From assembly GCA_008973525.1 (NCBI GenBank), contig WACJ01000515.1, forward strand, positions 124,001 to 188,000: a DNA stretch of 64,000 nucleotides, given 5' to 3'. Shown here one piece after another: positions 24,571 to 35,515 of this stretch (within the stretch, counting starts at the first letter, position 1; each line of letters opens with the position of its first letter). The stretch is from Stenopsyche tienmushanensis. Its lineage: Eukaryota > Arthropoda > Insecta > Trichoptera > Stenopsychidae. The position numbers and the translations under genes are program-made. The notes under the pieces are model-generated. The model was not told the DNA's origin and made no database searches. It saw nothing but the letters and a program-made list of their open reading frames with translations.

Positions 24571-25302
24571 ATGCGGCCGTTGCAGACGATCGCTCGAATG
24601 TCATTAGAAGAAGCTAAATCTGCGGCGGCTCTCCGTGCCGTCACCGAGCATGTCTCGCGAGGGCATGTCGTCGGCATCGGAAGCGGATCCACCGTGGTGC
24701 ACGCGGTACGTCATTTGGCAAAGCGCGAAACTGACGAAAAACTACAACTCATCTGTATTCCATCGTCTTTCCAAGCTAAACAACTCGTGCTCCAAAACAA
24801 GCTTCAACTAGGAGACCTCGAAAGCAATCCCGTCATTGATGTCGCCATCGACGGGGCTGACGAAGCGGACTCGGATCTCACGCTCATCAAAGGTGGAGGA
24901 GGCTGTTTGCTGCAAGAGAAGATCGTGATATCTTGCGCGAAGAAATTCATAGTCATCGCCGATTACACAAAGGACTCCAAAAGCCTCGGAGAGCAATACA
25001 AGAAAGGCGTCCCGATTGAAGTCGTGCCTATGGCGTATGCTCCGATTAAAGACAAGATCGTACGAGAATTCGGAGGTGAAATCGTCTTGAGACCGGCAGT
25101 AGCCAAAGCGGGCCCCTGCGTGACTGATAATGGAAATTTCATATTAGATTGGAAGTTTGATTCTCAAAAGAAATACGACTGGAAGGACGTCAATCAAAAA
25201 ATCATAATGATACCGGGAGTGGTCGAGACTGGATTGTTCGTGTCGATGGCAAATAAAGCTTATTTTGGTCAAGCCGATGGCTCAGTTACTGAACGTGATT
25301 AA
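24571..25302 (+). CDS. Rpi: Ribose-5-phosphate isomerase A
   Basis: It interconverts ribose-5-phosphate and ribulose-5-phosphate in the non-oxidative pentose phosphate pathway, in the cytosol. The 243-aa frame is uninterrupted. GIGSGST (residues 35-41) forms the phosphate loop. DGADE (94-98) and [11 protein letters not shown] (107-117) carry the residues equivalent to E. coli Asp81, Asp84, Lys94 and Glu103 (here Asp94, Asp97, Lys107, Glu116), so all catalytic positions are present. PIEVVPMAY and [10 protein letters not shown] are also family hallmarks. Length equals the eukaryotic core enzyme. A second Met at residue 10 (MSLEEAK) could be the true start. The gene has no intron, unlike most of its neighbours, but a poly-A tract, target duplication or frame damage that would suggest a processed retrocopy is not seen. 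Confidence 0.96.
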   Translation: MRPLQTIARMSLEEAKSAAALRAVTEHVSRGHVVGIGSGSTVVHAVRHLAKRETDEKLQLICIPSSFQAKQLVLQNKLQLGDLESNPVIDVAIDGADEADSDLTLIKGGGGCLLQEKIVISCAKKFIVIADYTKDSKSLGEQYKKGVPIEVVPMAYAPIKDKIVREFGGEIVLRPAVAKAGPCVTDNGNFILDWKFDSQKKYDWKDVNQKIIMIPGVVETGLFVSMANKAYFGQADGSVTERD

Positions 25303-27019
25303 ATTATTTTTACAATTTTGTGGTGCTATTCAAAATGTTGTCATTTCTAATTGATATTAAATATTTTAAGACTGTTTCTCTTTCATTTTATTTTAAGTTA
25401 ATAATCTTAGAATGTACAAAGGTCGAATCGTTAATTTATCAAATGCAAAAGAATATCTTTTTTTTATATATACGATGATAAAAATCCATATATATAAGTC
25501 AAGGAGATTTTATTATCATACCTACATAAATGTAACTTTGTATTTTAATGTTAAAGCTAATATTGTATATCTGTTCTAGATATTTTATTGCTGCTTCATG
25601 TATCCAAGGCTAACATCAGCTAACTTTCTGCCTTCAGGCTAAATCTTGGCGTTTTTGATTCATTATTAGAATAAGACTGGTATAAAATAAATAAATAACT
25701 TAATGTATGTTTATATTAATTCATTCCTAGCAAAAAAGTAATAGATTTTATGTTATAAATATACTTTCAATCATATTTTCGAGTTACACTGTCATTACAT
25801 ATTACATGACGATGATTGACACAGAATGAGTTTGCTTGAGTCACTAATATGTTTATTTAGGAGAGTACTGAGTAAGTCAAGGCGAGGAAGGTTGTAATAG
25901 TCTGTAAAACTAATGATTAGTGCTAAAGGCTTAAATAGAATAATGCAATTATATTCAATTAAATAAGCCATTCAAATATTATTATATAACAAATTTAATA
26001 ATAAGATATTCAAATAGATGTAGAACTAATAAGGAGACCAAAAAGTAATCAAACTTTCTTCAATGAGCTATCTATCGAGACACGTTCCAATAAATAAGTT
26101 TTGTTATTATATTGAAGCTATGGTTGTAAATTATACTTTTTGTGTAAAAAAATGTTTTTTTCATCAGGGGAAAGATATCAAAACCAACAATAGAAGAAGG
26201 TATAGATCGTAGCATAGATCTTTTTTTAATTTTATTGTACATAAAAACAATGAAAGATTGTCGAATTTAAATATTTCCTCTTTTAAATCTGAGAAATTAA
26301 AAATCAAGCTTTCTAACAAACAAAATATCTAATAATTAATAAGAATTTTCTCTTTTCATGAATTAAGATAAAAGGATAAATGTAAAAAACATTATAAAAA
26401 TATAAATATTATGAGCATAAAGTAAACTAAAACATTGTTAAATATTAAAGCTTTAATTATAATAAACTAAAAAAATATATCAATATGAAAAACTATTTTT
26501 AAAAGATATTAGTATAAGTTTAAAATGCAAAGACTTAAAATATTTTCCCCCCTCGGTGCTAATATCACGTGAAAACTATCCATAAGCTGCCAATCAATCA
26601 CTGATAAAATTATGAAATATGCTCATTTTAAATAAGATAAAAGATAATTTGATACGATTTAACAATCAATTTAATTCAATTACTATTATCGACATAGTAA
26701 TTAAGACGAATTGTTTAAAAAAAGGGGATTCGTTTATTTAAAGTTTTTAGTATAATTATTCATCAATAATTATTATAATATACAGATTGGTAATATTTAT
26801 AGTAAATTTCTGATATTATCCGATGTGTTATATAATTGTATATTGAATTAAATCTTTCATAAACGTGTGGATTGTTCCAGATTAACAACGACAAATCTAT
26901 GCCAGTAAACATTTTAATGGTTGTATAAATAGTTGTTATGACTTAAAATTGCGGGCGGCGCTCCTGACAGTTCTGTCAGCCGTCATCTACCCAGGCCATG
27001 ACACCGATATTGCATCAAC
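25303..27019. other. Intergenic, RpiA 3' region and USP12/46 upstream
   Basis: It is very AT-rich. AATAAA words near 25687-25697 could serve RpiA polyadenylation. A GC-richer block at 26950-27019 containing a short hairpin (CTGACAGTTCTGTCAG) is the likely 5' UTR of the downstream gene. No other gene is recognised. Confidence 0.4.
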
Positions 27020-30000
27020 ATGGTAAGTTCTAGCTTCACACGACCCATCAATATTTTATTCGGCGTAAACATCGAATCGGAATACGCCGGCTTTCATATT
27101 TCTTCGCTTAATACCGTCGAATTCTATAAAACGCGTTGCTGTTTGCTATTCCATAATAAACAAATCAATGTTTATTTTTTACCGAATAAACGTCAAAGGT
27201 TCAATAGCTCTGTGTTTTACAACACAAATTGAAATGCTATTCCATTTTAATAAATATAAGCCAGAATAAATCATATTTATTCTGGCATTTCTATACTGAC
27301 CGAGTATAACAAGCACTTTCTCTAATATAATTCTGACAAACAAAATAAGGAAAAATATTTCAATTTTATAAATTGATTGTATATTAAAAAGAGTTGTTTC
27401 TTGCGCTGCTTGTATCTTTTTACAGCCCCATTATAATTTTTATCAATACGATGTTTATAGTATGTTTACATAGGATTGTTTTTGTATAAATTCCAACTGA
27501 AAGTGATTGACACATTTACAAACAAACATGCTTTATAAATCGTTTTAAATATAATATTTTTGTACCCAGGGTGGAAATGTATCACAACTAGAACGAGATA
27601 TAGGTTCTGATCAATTCCCTCCTAATGAACATTATTTTGGATTAGTCAATGTGAGTATTTTAAACAATTCCATATTGCCATTTTAAAATCGCTTCAATTT
27701 AACCAATACGATGTCTGCTTCAGTTTGGCAACACATGCTACAGCAATTCAGTGCTACAAGCTTTATACTTTTGCCGTCCATTCAGAGAGAAGGTCCTGGA
27801 ATACAAAGCCAAAAATAAACGAACTAAAGAAACGTTGCTCACATGCTTGGCTGATCTTTTTTATAGTATAGCCACTCAAAAGAAGAAAGTGGGCTCCATA
27901 GCGCCAAAAAAATTCATAGCCAGACTTCGAAAAGAAAAAGGTAAATTTAACATTTCATTAACACTTGGTTTACGGACGTTTCTTATATGTCATTTGATCA
28001 ATTATATCTACTCCAAACTTGTAATATATGATATACAACTGTGTATAAATTTATTAGTTTGGACCGTTCCATCCTTTTATTAAATTATATGAATCAAAAA
28101 CATTGCATAAATTGTTCTTAAGAAGAAATCGGGACTCCATTTCTTAGATCATAAATAATAACTTTGTAGTGATTTTGTTTTTTTACTTTTGATGTCAAAA
28201 TTCTTGCAAATTATCTCTGTTATCATGTTTATACTAAAGCAATTTTTCCATGAGTGAAGCCAATTTACTAGCATTAACACCTTGCTTGCAGCATTGAAAG
28301 CCATGCATTGAATTCATTCGGAATTATGTAACATTCATTTTTTGGACAGCTTTCTTTCTTTAATTCTCAAACTTAAAATATACATATTCAATGTATATAG
28401 AGTGCGTTCAATAAGTAAAAAGTAGACCCACATCTGACACCATTGTAACGTGATGGAGCAGGGGCGCTCACGAGGCAAAGTCCTAAGCAAAGCCTCGCTC
28501 CCACATGTTCATCGAGATGGCTGCGCTCATATGCCTCCGTCTGTTCTGCGCTCTGGTTGTAATGAAACCCAGTGGTGGGATGGAGATGGACGGACACTGA
28601 ATAGAAAAACTCGTTTTAGATCATTTCGTTTATTAATCACGAGAGAGAGATCTGGCTGCGGGAAGCACATCTTCCCGCAGTCAAGGTTATCCAACCATCC
28701 TCACGACAAAGAGAGGCGGAAAATGTTGCTGTTAATCTGGCTAATTAAATCTACACAGATTAACAGGGCTATTGTATGGCAGGCGACAGTCATATAATGG
28801 CACTCAGGATTACCTATGAAGCCATCTACAAGAGCATTGCTACGTACGGAGCAGGAACATGTGCAGACAGGGTTGGACATCATGGACCAAAGAGACGAAG
28901 ACAAGACATTTTATCAGCTGAGGAAATAAATGGCATTCTTATGGATACACCTAAAAGGCCTTCTCCGGGATGTCCTTTAGAGCCGATGTTTACCCCAATG
29001 TTTTCCTTTGAAGATTCTTTTTAAGCAAGAAAAAATTCGCATCTGAAAAAAATTGGTCACATTACTTATTAAATGTAGTAAAAGCTTAATGTTGCAGCTT
29101 TTTGCATTACATACCAGATTTTTAAAATATACAGGGGAATAGTAACGAAAGAAACAGTCTGTAGATGGAGATGTATTTTGTGTAGTCGATAATATTGTAG
29201 GAAATAAGAATGTGCATGATAAACGCCAAGTAAACCTAGTGTTAGTTTTAATGCACCAAATTTGATTACGAATGGATTTTAATTTTATTTTTCTTCATTT
29301 CAGAGGAATTTGATAATTATATGCAACAAGATGCTCACGAATTTTTAAATTTTTTAATTAACCACATAAATGAAATTATACTAGGTAAGTTTCTTGAAAA
29401 ATATTTTAACTTAAGCTCTTTCCAGTTTGTTTCTTGATTGATTGATCCGTTAATTGACCCTTGTAAATAATCAAACCTTCTATAGCGTCACGATAGGGAC
29501 CATAATATAGAAGCAAAACGCTATAGAAAATTAGGCACCTAACACGCGCAAGGGGGCATTCCCCTTGATAAAAGATGCCGCAAACAAAGTGAACGCTATA
29601 AGAGGGTTGACTGTATTTTCACAATATATAATTGTTTCTCATAACAATACATATTCGTCATTTTATTAGCATAGACATAATGAAAACAACGAATATTTTG
29701 TTACATTTTAGCGGAACGTAATCAAAATTCATGCAAAACGAAACCAGGCTCAAGCGACAGCACTAGCAGCTCAAACACGGAACCGACATGGGTTCACGAA
29801 ATATTCCAAGGCATATTGACTAGCGAAACTCGATGTTTGAACTGCGAAACTGTCAGCAGTAAAGATGAAGATTTCTTCGACCTGCAAGTTGACGTAGATT
29901 TAAACACGAGCATAACTCACTGTTTGAGATGCTTCAGCAATACTGAGACACTATGCAGCGACAACAAATTCAAATGTGATCATTGCAGTAGCTACCAAGA

Positions 30001-30553
30001 GGCTCAGAAAAGGATGAGAGTCAAAAAGTTACCGATGATACTCGCATTGCATTTAAAAAGATTTAAATATATGGAACAATACAATAGGCATATTAAGGTA
30101 TCGCATCGGGTGGTTTTTCCATTGGAACTGAGGCTATTTAATACGGTTAGTGTTTTAAATTTTTTATACATCATTAATTTAATACTACTTGATCGGCTTA
30201 CTAACTCAATATTTCAATTGCAGTCTGACGACGCTGTCAATCCAGATAGATTATACGATTTAGTAGCGGTCGTAATACATTGTGGCTCTGGCCCAAATAG
30301 GGGACATTATATTAGTATAGTAAAAAGCCATGGGTTTTGGCTATTATTCGATGATGACATGGTAGATGTAAGTAAATCAAAATCTTATGCCTTTCAATAA
30401 CCATCCATTTCGTAATCAAGCTAATGGACGACTTTAATTTTTTAGAAAATAGATGCTTCTACTATAGAAGACTTTTATGGATTAACGTCGGATATACAGA
30501 AATCTTCAGAAACCGGTTACATCTTGTTTTATCAGTCGAGGGACTGCACATAG
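27020..30553 (+). CDS. Usp12-46: Ubiquitin carboxyl-terminal hydrolase 12/46 homologue
   Basis: This is a USP-family cysteine protease that removes ubiquitin from substrates; the vertebrate USP12/USP46 and fly Usp12-46 enzymes are activated by WDR48 (UAF1). Exons: 27020-27022, 27570-27650, 27724-27940, 29304-29384, 29712-30145, 30224-30367, 30446-30553, giving 355 aa against about 366-370 in vertebrates. The Cys box is [16 protein letters not shown] (Cys33). [11 protein letters not shown] follows. The zinc-finger region has two CxxC pairs (CLNC and CDHC). The His box is [10 protein letters not shown] (His about 300) and WLLFDDD follows; the protein ends YILFYQSRD. The start ATG forms the last three bases of exon 1, and the same frame has TGA at 26999-27001. 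Intron 3 (1.36 kb) holds LTR and LINE debris. Confidence 0.95.
28427..28775 (-). mobile_element. LTR with primer-binding site, in USP12/46 intron 3
   Basis: On the minus strand a unit starts TGTTAATCTG at about 28772, contains the CTGTTAATCTG / CAGATTAACAG inverted repeat and a CTCTCTCTCG tract, and ends ..CACGTTACA. Then follows TGGTGTCAGATGTGGG (28427-28442), complementary to the 3' end of tRNA-Leu(CAA) with one mismatch. TG..CA termini plus a primer site are LTR hallmarks. It aligns with copies near 3717 and 8287. No coding part survives. Confidence 0.6.
28799..28910 (+). mobile_element. R1-like LINE fragment in USP12/46 intron 3
   Basis: A short frame reads [19 protein letters not shown] and [13 protein letters not shown]. 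This is the post-RT segment of R1-clade elements (the '..Y..L.....TYGA..WA.R' motif). It directly abuts the LTR fragment, so the two insertions are nested or adjacent. Confidence 0.55.
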
Positions 30554-30723
30554 TGTAATTGCTTATTGAATCTTGCTTAAATGAATGTGTATAAATTAAT
30601 TCAATAGTGACAAATCATATAAAAATAACTCATTTAATTTCTATCAGATCATGTTATTTGTTAATATCGTAAAGTATTATATTACATTTTATTATTGTTT
30701 GTACATAAAAAAATTTAATATGT

Positions 30724-30729
30724 AATAAA
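30724..30729 (+). promoter_or_regulatory. Poly-A signal of USP12/46
   Basis: AATAAA lies about 170 bases after the stop codon in AT-rich sequence, the first canonical signal downstream. Confidence 0.5.
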
Positions 30730-30842
30730 AATTGTAAAAAAATCACTATTATTTTATATGAAGGACTTGATTCTGCTTTTTTTTAAAGATGAAACATACA
30801 AACACTGCTGTTGTTCATATCATAGGGAAATCCTCTGAATTT

Positions 30843-31140
30843 AGGAAGGCCTAGGTTAACAAGAAAGTATGAAGAGCTGAATTACCATCTGATCCGAACG
30901 CTAATGGGATATAACTGTTATGGCACTTACCTTTACAAAATAAGGAAGAAATAAACATCAAAATACCATCACTGCGATACAAAAAGAGATGATGCACACG
31001 TTTAAATGCGAGGCTTGGACAGAAGCAAGACTTGAGCTCCAAAATGTTATTCTTAAAAGTCCAACAAAAGACAACATGATACGGGCAATGCTCCAATCTA
31101 ATAACAACTGGCAAGCATGGACTTCGTTCATAAATACATC
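30843..31140 (+). mobile_element. R1-like LINE C-terminal fragment
   Basis: The plus strand reads KYEELNYHLIRTLMGYNCYG, then TYLYKIRKK, a stop, and HHCDTKRDDAH, which matches the terminal zinc-knuckle region of R1-type elements (G.GCFG.YL.RI ... C..C....DD..H). Stops show it is dead. It is a different lineage from the copies at 1.2 and 19 kb. Confidence 0.6.
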
Positions 31141-32569
31141 CAGATAATAAAATGAAAATACAAAAGTTCTTGTTCATTTTAACACATTCCTCACCCAGCA
31201 CAAATCAGTGAAGTTTCGCCTAGTCCGATAGTAAGAGCGTAGAGCGATTAGCTAGAATAGTGATACGATTACTCTATGGGATAAATACAAGAAGAATGAG
31301 ACTTATGGCAGATCTGTATGATGTTGTCTATCTTAAATCGATAGCTTGTCTGGTGTAATTGACCAAGCTAACAAAAATAAAGGAAATATAAGCCAGAAGA
31401 CAATCACAGTATAAAAAATGAGTTCTGTGAACAGACAGATTTCAACCAAAGATGTGTTGTAGTTGACACTTGGAAGTCTTCCGCAAAAACGGTAGTAAAA
31501 TTATGATTCTGTAATAATATAATTGAAAGTGAGGAGAATAGTAATGAGGGAGTAATGAGATTTGCAAGAAAGGCAATAAATAACATTTCAAGCTTGAATA
31601 ATGAGGTTGCATCTGCAAGTGAAGACCTTGAGTTGTTAGAAGAGCTAGTTGTAGAAGAGGAAGAATTGACGAGGGCTGATGGTTCACTGAAAAATATCCA
31701 GTAGAAGTTCACCAACAAACAATCATTTATATCTACCAGGAAAAGTCGGCTTCTGCTGGAAAAAGTGATAAACCTGGTTACAGAAAAAACCAGTGAAAAA
31801 CATAAAATGGTATTGCAAATTGCCATTATATTTACTTGTAGAAACAACCATAGTATATTCTCATATTGTGAATCAAAAAGTAACAAATACAAAGATTAGA
31901 ATAAATAAAATTCCAGAAACATGCTTTAAAAAATTCTAGTGAGAGGAGAGCAAAAAAAAGCGTCTCGAAATTCTTAAAAATACACACAAATACAAGTGAC
32001 CCCCATGTCTTCATACCTGAGACAAAGGATCATGGGGACCCTTAATAAACATCCTGCATAACAAAATACTTTAAATTCATAAAGACTCATTTTTTCATTT
32101 TATTCCATAGAAACATTTTTTTAAGAAATACACAAAAAAAGAACTTTTATGAAAAAATCTTGGAGCCCAAAGGATTAAAAAAAACAAACCTTTTACGTAT
32201 CTCTAACCAGTTTGTAAGCCGTATTTTATTTTAGTTCTACTGAGAGATGACGCTATTTAATACGACGTGCTCAACCCTTACGGTGTTAAGCTTTATAAGG
32301 TAGGTAATTTCAACCATTGTAACTTTTTTTAAACAACAGGGTCATAACAAGTCCAGGGTCGTAACAAGTCTGTAGCAAAGCAGGCATCCGTCACTCTGTC
32401 CGTTTTTATAATATACACTAAGTTGTTTAATTCATCTTTTCTTCGTTATCGTTTAGACTTTAGGCCAACCAAACCGGTATAAGCCTGCAATAAAATAAGG
32501 ACAACGATATTTTCGATCGATTGTAAAATTTAAACAACCCATCTGATTAGTCTTTTTCTTTCAGCAGTC
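31141..32569. other. Unassigned, probably transposon-derived
   Basis: The plus strand keeps a Glu-rich open stretch at about 31520-31700, and the opposite strand is open over 31404-31892. Neither resembles a family I know. The position just after the LINE fragment suggests a LINE tail or other repeat. Confidence 0.3.
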
Positions 32570-32680
32570 TAAAAAGCGGACCGTTTGGACACACAGACTT
32601 TGTGACCACTTCGTCCTCTTTTAGAGCGTTTTGCGGCATTTTCTATGATCTGTACGATCACGGAAACTCCCTCAGAGACT
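32570..32680 (-). repeat. Repeat module shared with 12790-12890, 36712-36790 and 42360-42440
   Basis: On the minus strand it reads CTAAAAGAGGACG, then GTCACAA.GTCTGTG and CCAAACGGTCCGCTTTTT. Four diverged copies occur in the window. In the 12.8-kb copy the module follows a mariner N-terminus, so it may be part of a transposon. Confidence 0.6.
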
Positions 32681-32987
32681 AACTTACATAGATAGCTCGC
32701 TCCAAATAAATCTAGACCAAACGAGTCTAGATTTTCCTTCACCTATAAAACCTATGTATTCATCTATCTTACTAATTTATGCTACTGTCTTAGCTAATTT
32801 CTCCCCCACGCTCGGAGCGCAAGTGGCCACTCGAGGTTGAGAATGAGCGTGTTCCTTGCGGATATAGATATTAAATAGAGGTTTTGCACCTTGCTGTGCA
32901 CTTTTGTTTAGCGGGATGATCCCGAATAGCGGGATCAATAAACACCTCGGGTCAGTTAAAAGTATATTAAGCATTTTATTTGGTTTA

Positions 32988-33221
32988 TTAATTTTTGTAA
33001 TCATATAATGTATGATAATTTTTGAAGCAATTTTCAGGATGAAGCGCTGATTTCCTTTCGGCAAAAAATAACGATCGCTTTCTTCCTTTTTCAGTTTCAC
33101 AATTTGAACACACCATACAATCTCTATAATTCCTCCCTGATCTACTATAAATGAAATTAGGACTTCCCTTTAACTGTTGATCGTCCCAATTTGGACTTCG
33201 TAGGAACGCAAAAGTTACCAA
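32988..33221 (-). mobile_element. PiggyBac-type transposase C-terminal cysteine-rich remnant
   Basis: The minus frame contains CMVCSNCETEKGRKRSLFF followed by SALHPENCFKNYHTL, matching the pattern of piggyBac transposase tails (C..C......R....F.C..C...LH...CF..YH). The middle cysteine pair is replaced (FAERKSA), and no catalytic domain is found nearby, so it is a remnant. Confidence 0.6.
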
Positions 33222-33379
33222 TAAGTTGCATCAACAATTGTCAGTGAATTTTTTTATGATTTATTGGCTTTCTATTTTCTTTGATTTCATATTCTTTGTA
33301 TAAAATATAAGAGTTTACAATCGATATTTCAAAACCCTATAAAAATAACTCCTTCCACCCCTTCAAATTTAAACTAAAT

Positions 33380-33610
33380 TGCGTGCAAGATGAGTGCCGC
33401 GTTTGCTCAAAATGGAACGAAAACAGTCATGAGGATGTTCCACAGCAATAAATCTGCATATTTGCGCAAATTCTTAGCCATGGGTCATCACTTCACATCT
33501 GAAACAGTCAAAATACTGGACAAATAAATAGACTGAAAGGGGAGAATCAGCTCCAAAGAAGGTGAAGACTTCCATCTGCATCTGACATCAGCTTTTAGGG
33601 ATGCATGTGG
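33380..33610 (+). mobile_element. Decayed mariner transposase
   Basis: The plus strand reads KLRAR, a stop in place of Trp, then VPRLLKMERKQ, followed by GHHFTSETVKI and later FRDACGIID in shifting frames. These match the mariner linker, the HHF.PE block after the first Asp, and FWD..GII. Several stops make it dead. Confidence 0.6.
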
Positions 33611-33807
33611 GATAATTGACTCTTAAGCTGAGACTATGTTGAGAAATATTCTTTTTTTTTCAAAATGTTTGAGTTTTCTTTGTTAGACCAGGTATTTTTT
33701 AAACTAACATCGTAGGATCCTAATAGGATGGGACATGCAGACATTATAAACACAGGATAATTAAAAATCAATTTTTATTTTACTTATTTTATTGTTAATT
33801 ATAAAAT

Positions 33808-34708
33808 TTATGCAATGCACTCATATGGTACGGGAGCAAGCACGATTGGTGGCTTTTTACCGCTGACAATGTGTCCGCGGCTGGGCTGGGCAGGTTGACG
33901 CTTCAAGCTGAACTTGACTTTGTTTTGGCGGGCGGTCCTTTGCAATTTCAAATTTTTCTTTACGCGGACAAGGAAATCTTGTCTGCATTTGGAGTGCTTT
34001 ACGTGTTCAATGCGGACGTTTATTCTTTTGGGTAGGATTTTTCCACGTACTCGCTTATTGACGATGACTCCCAAGGCATGAGCTGTTACATTGAATACTC
34101 TGCCAGTTTTTCCGTGATATGCTTTGAAGGGCATACCTTTCTGTACTGCTCCATTTCCCTACAAATAAAAATAAAAAATTAAAATACTGAATGCATTTTC
34201 ATATACACAATGAACCAATTAGATATATAATGTTATCGTCAATTAATCTTATTAAAGAAACAGCATTCGTTGATACAAAATATTTTATATAGATTTTGAC
34301 AACAGCTTCTTAGCAATATTAAAATAAGCTTATAAATAAATTCAAAATCATTTCTAATCATCAAAACTTGTTCATGTTTGAAGCACATGTATCAGAAACA
34401 AATGAACTTAAATCTCACTGCTCATCAATAAATGCTATTAAATATTAGTATGGATATTTTTATAAAATGCTTTTATCAAGGACAAATGTCAAGAGCTAAT
34501 GATACAATCTACTTTTCGTTTCATACAAGTTTTAGCATCCAAATCGGGTAAATCAAAAAAATAACACTGGTGTACTTACTCTGATGTCAACGATATCGCC
34601 GACTTTGTATATTTTCATATACGTGGAGAGCGGAATAACGCCATGAGAGCGGAATTTTCGCGAAAAGAGATCGCGGGTGCCGCGGCGGTAACCCTTGGAG
34701 TTAGTCAT
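33808..34708 (-). CDS. RpL21: 60S ribosomal protein L21
   Basis: A component of the large cytosolic ribosomal subunit (eL21). Two coding exons on the minus strand, 34580-34708 (43 codons) and 33808-34158, give 159 aa, the family norm. The start [19 protein letters not shown] is diagnostic. [34 protein letters not shown] and [20 protein letters not shown] follow, and the basic C-terminus ends PYECIA. Splice sites are canonical. An acceptor at 34715-34716 just before the ATG indicates a non-coding first exon at about 34863-34892. The gene is head to head with MMS22L. Confidence 0.98.
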
Positions 34709-34862
34709 CTCGACCTGCAACACACGTGGATGTCAGACGCAAATATACAAGTTTATAACATACAATAATAATTCACGCATTTCCATCGTTTATTTGCGAA
34801 CCGTTTGACGGTCGCTAGTGTGGAGCGAAAGCGTTTAAAAAATAAGCAAGGAGGATACGTAC

Positions 34863-34892
34863 GCTCGCTTAGGAACAGTCACTGAAAAGAGG
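34863..34892 (-). promoter_or_regulatory. RpL21 non-coding first exon with 5' TOP tract
   Basis: The minus strand reads CCTCTTTTCAGTGACTG, a pyrimidine tract typical of ribosomal-protein mRNA starts. About 20 bases later a GTACGT donor follows at 34862-34857. The matching acceptor TTGCAG lies at 34715-34720, eight bases ahead of the ATG's leader. TOP tracts put translation under TOR control. An ATCGATCGCG word upstream (34931-34940) resembles promoter elements of the DRE class. Confidence 0.65.
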
Positions 34893-35515
34893 TTAATGGC
34901 GGAAACGAGCTGGCCAACACGGCTTTTAACATCGATCGCGCCAATTTGTGTCACTTTGCTCCACCATCGTTTTATATTGCAAATTAAAACAAATTTATAT
35001 CATTAAATCATATCAATATAAATCGTAGTTTTATTACGCGATTTAAATTAGTATCTAATTTTGCTTTTGAAAGAATTTGTTAGTTATTTGCAAAAAAATT
35101 GTACAAATTTAAAATTACAAAGCTGTCATTTCATCAACAGATTTTGTTTTGATAAATATAAACTTAATATTTGCAGTTATTAAAAAATATATATTTTTCA
35201 ATAAAAATGATAATTTTCAACTGTTGAAATGAAAAATTAAAAATATTTAAAAACGTACTTAATAATAAAATATATATGTTTTATTTATTAATCTACTTTA
35301 TAAAACATATCAAATGTATTAATTTTGTTTACAAATATAAAAAATAATATAAAACGTCTTTATGGCGCAAAATATACTTTTTAAGGCTTATATCGGGAAT
35401 GTCATTATGACGTTTAGTGGCGGGAAATGACAGATATTAAGTTGTAATCGATGTTGTTGTTGATCTCGACTAAAGATTAAAAGATTTTCCATAGAAGTAA
35501 TGTTATTGATGTACA

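Noticed and set aside
26950..27022. ATG at 26998 as start of USP12/46 (MTPILHQH)
   Set aside because: That frame leaves a one-base remainder at the GTAAGT donor and does not join the exon at 27570 in frame; the ATG at 27020 does.
31404..31892. 162-codon minus-strand frame, Ser/Leu-rich
   Set aside because: It is the antisense of a Glu-rich plus-strand stretch; composition looks like an antisense shadow and no family fits.
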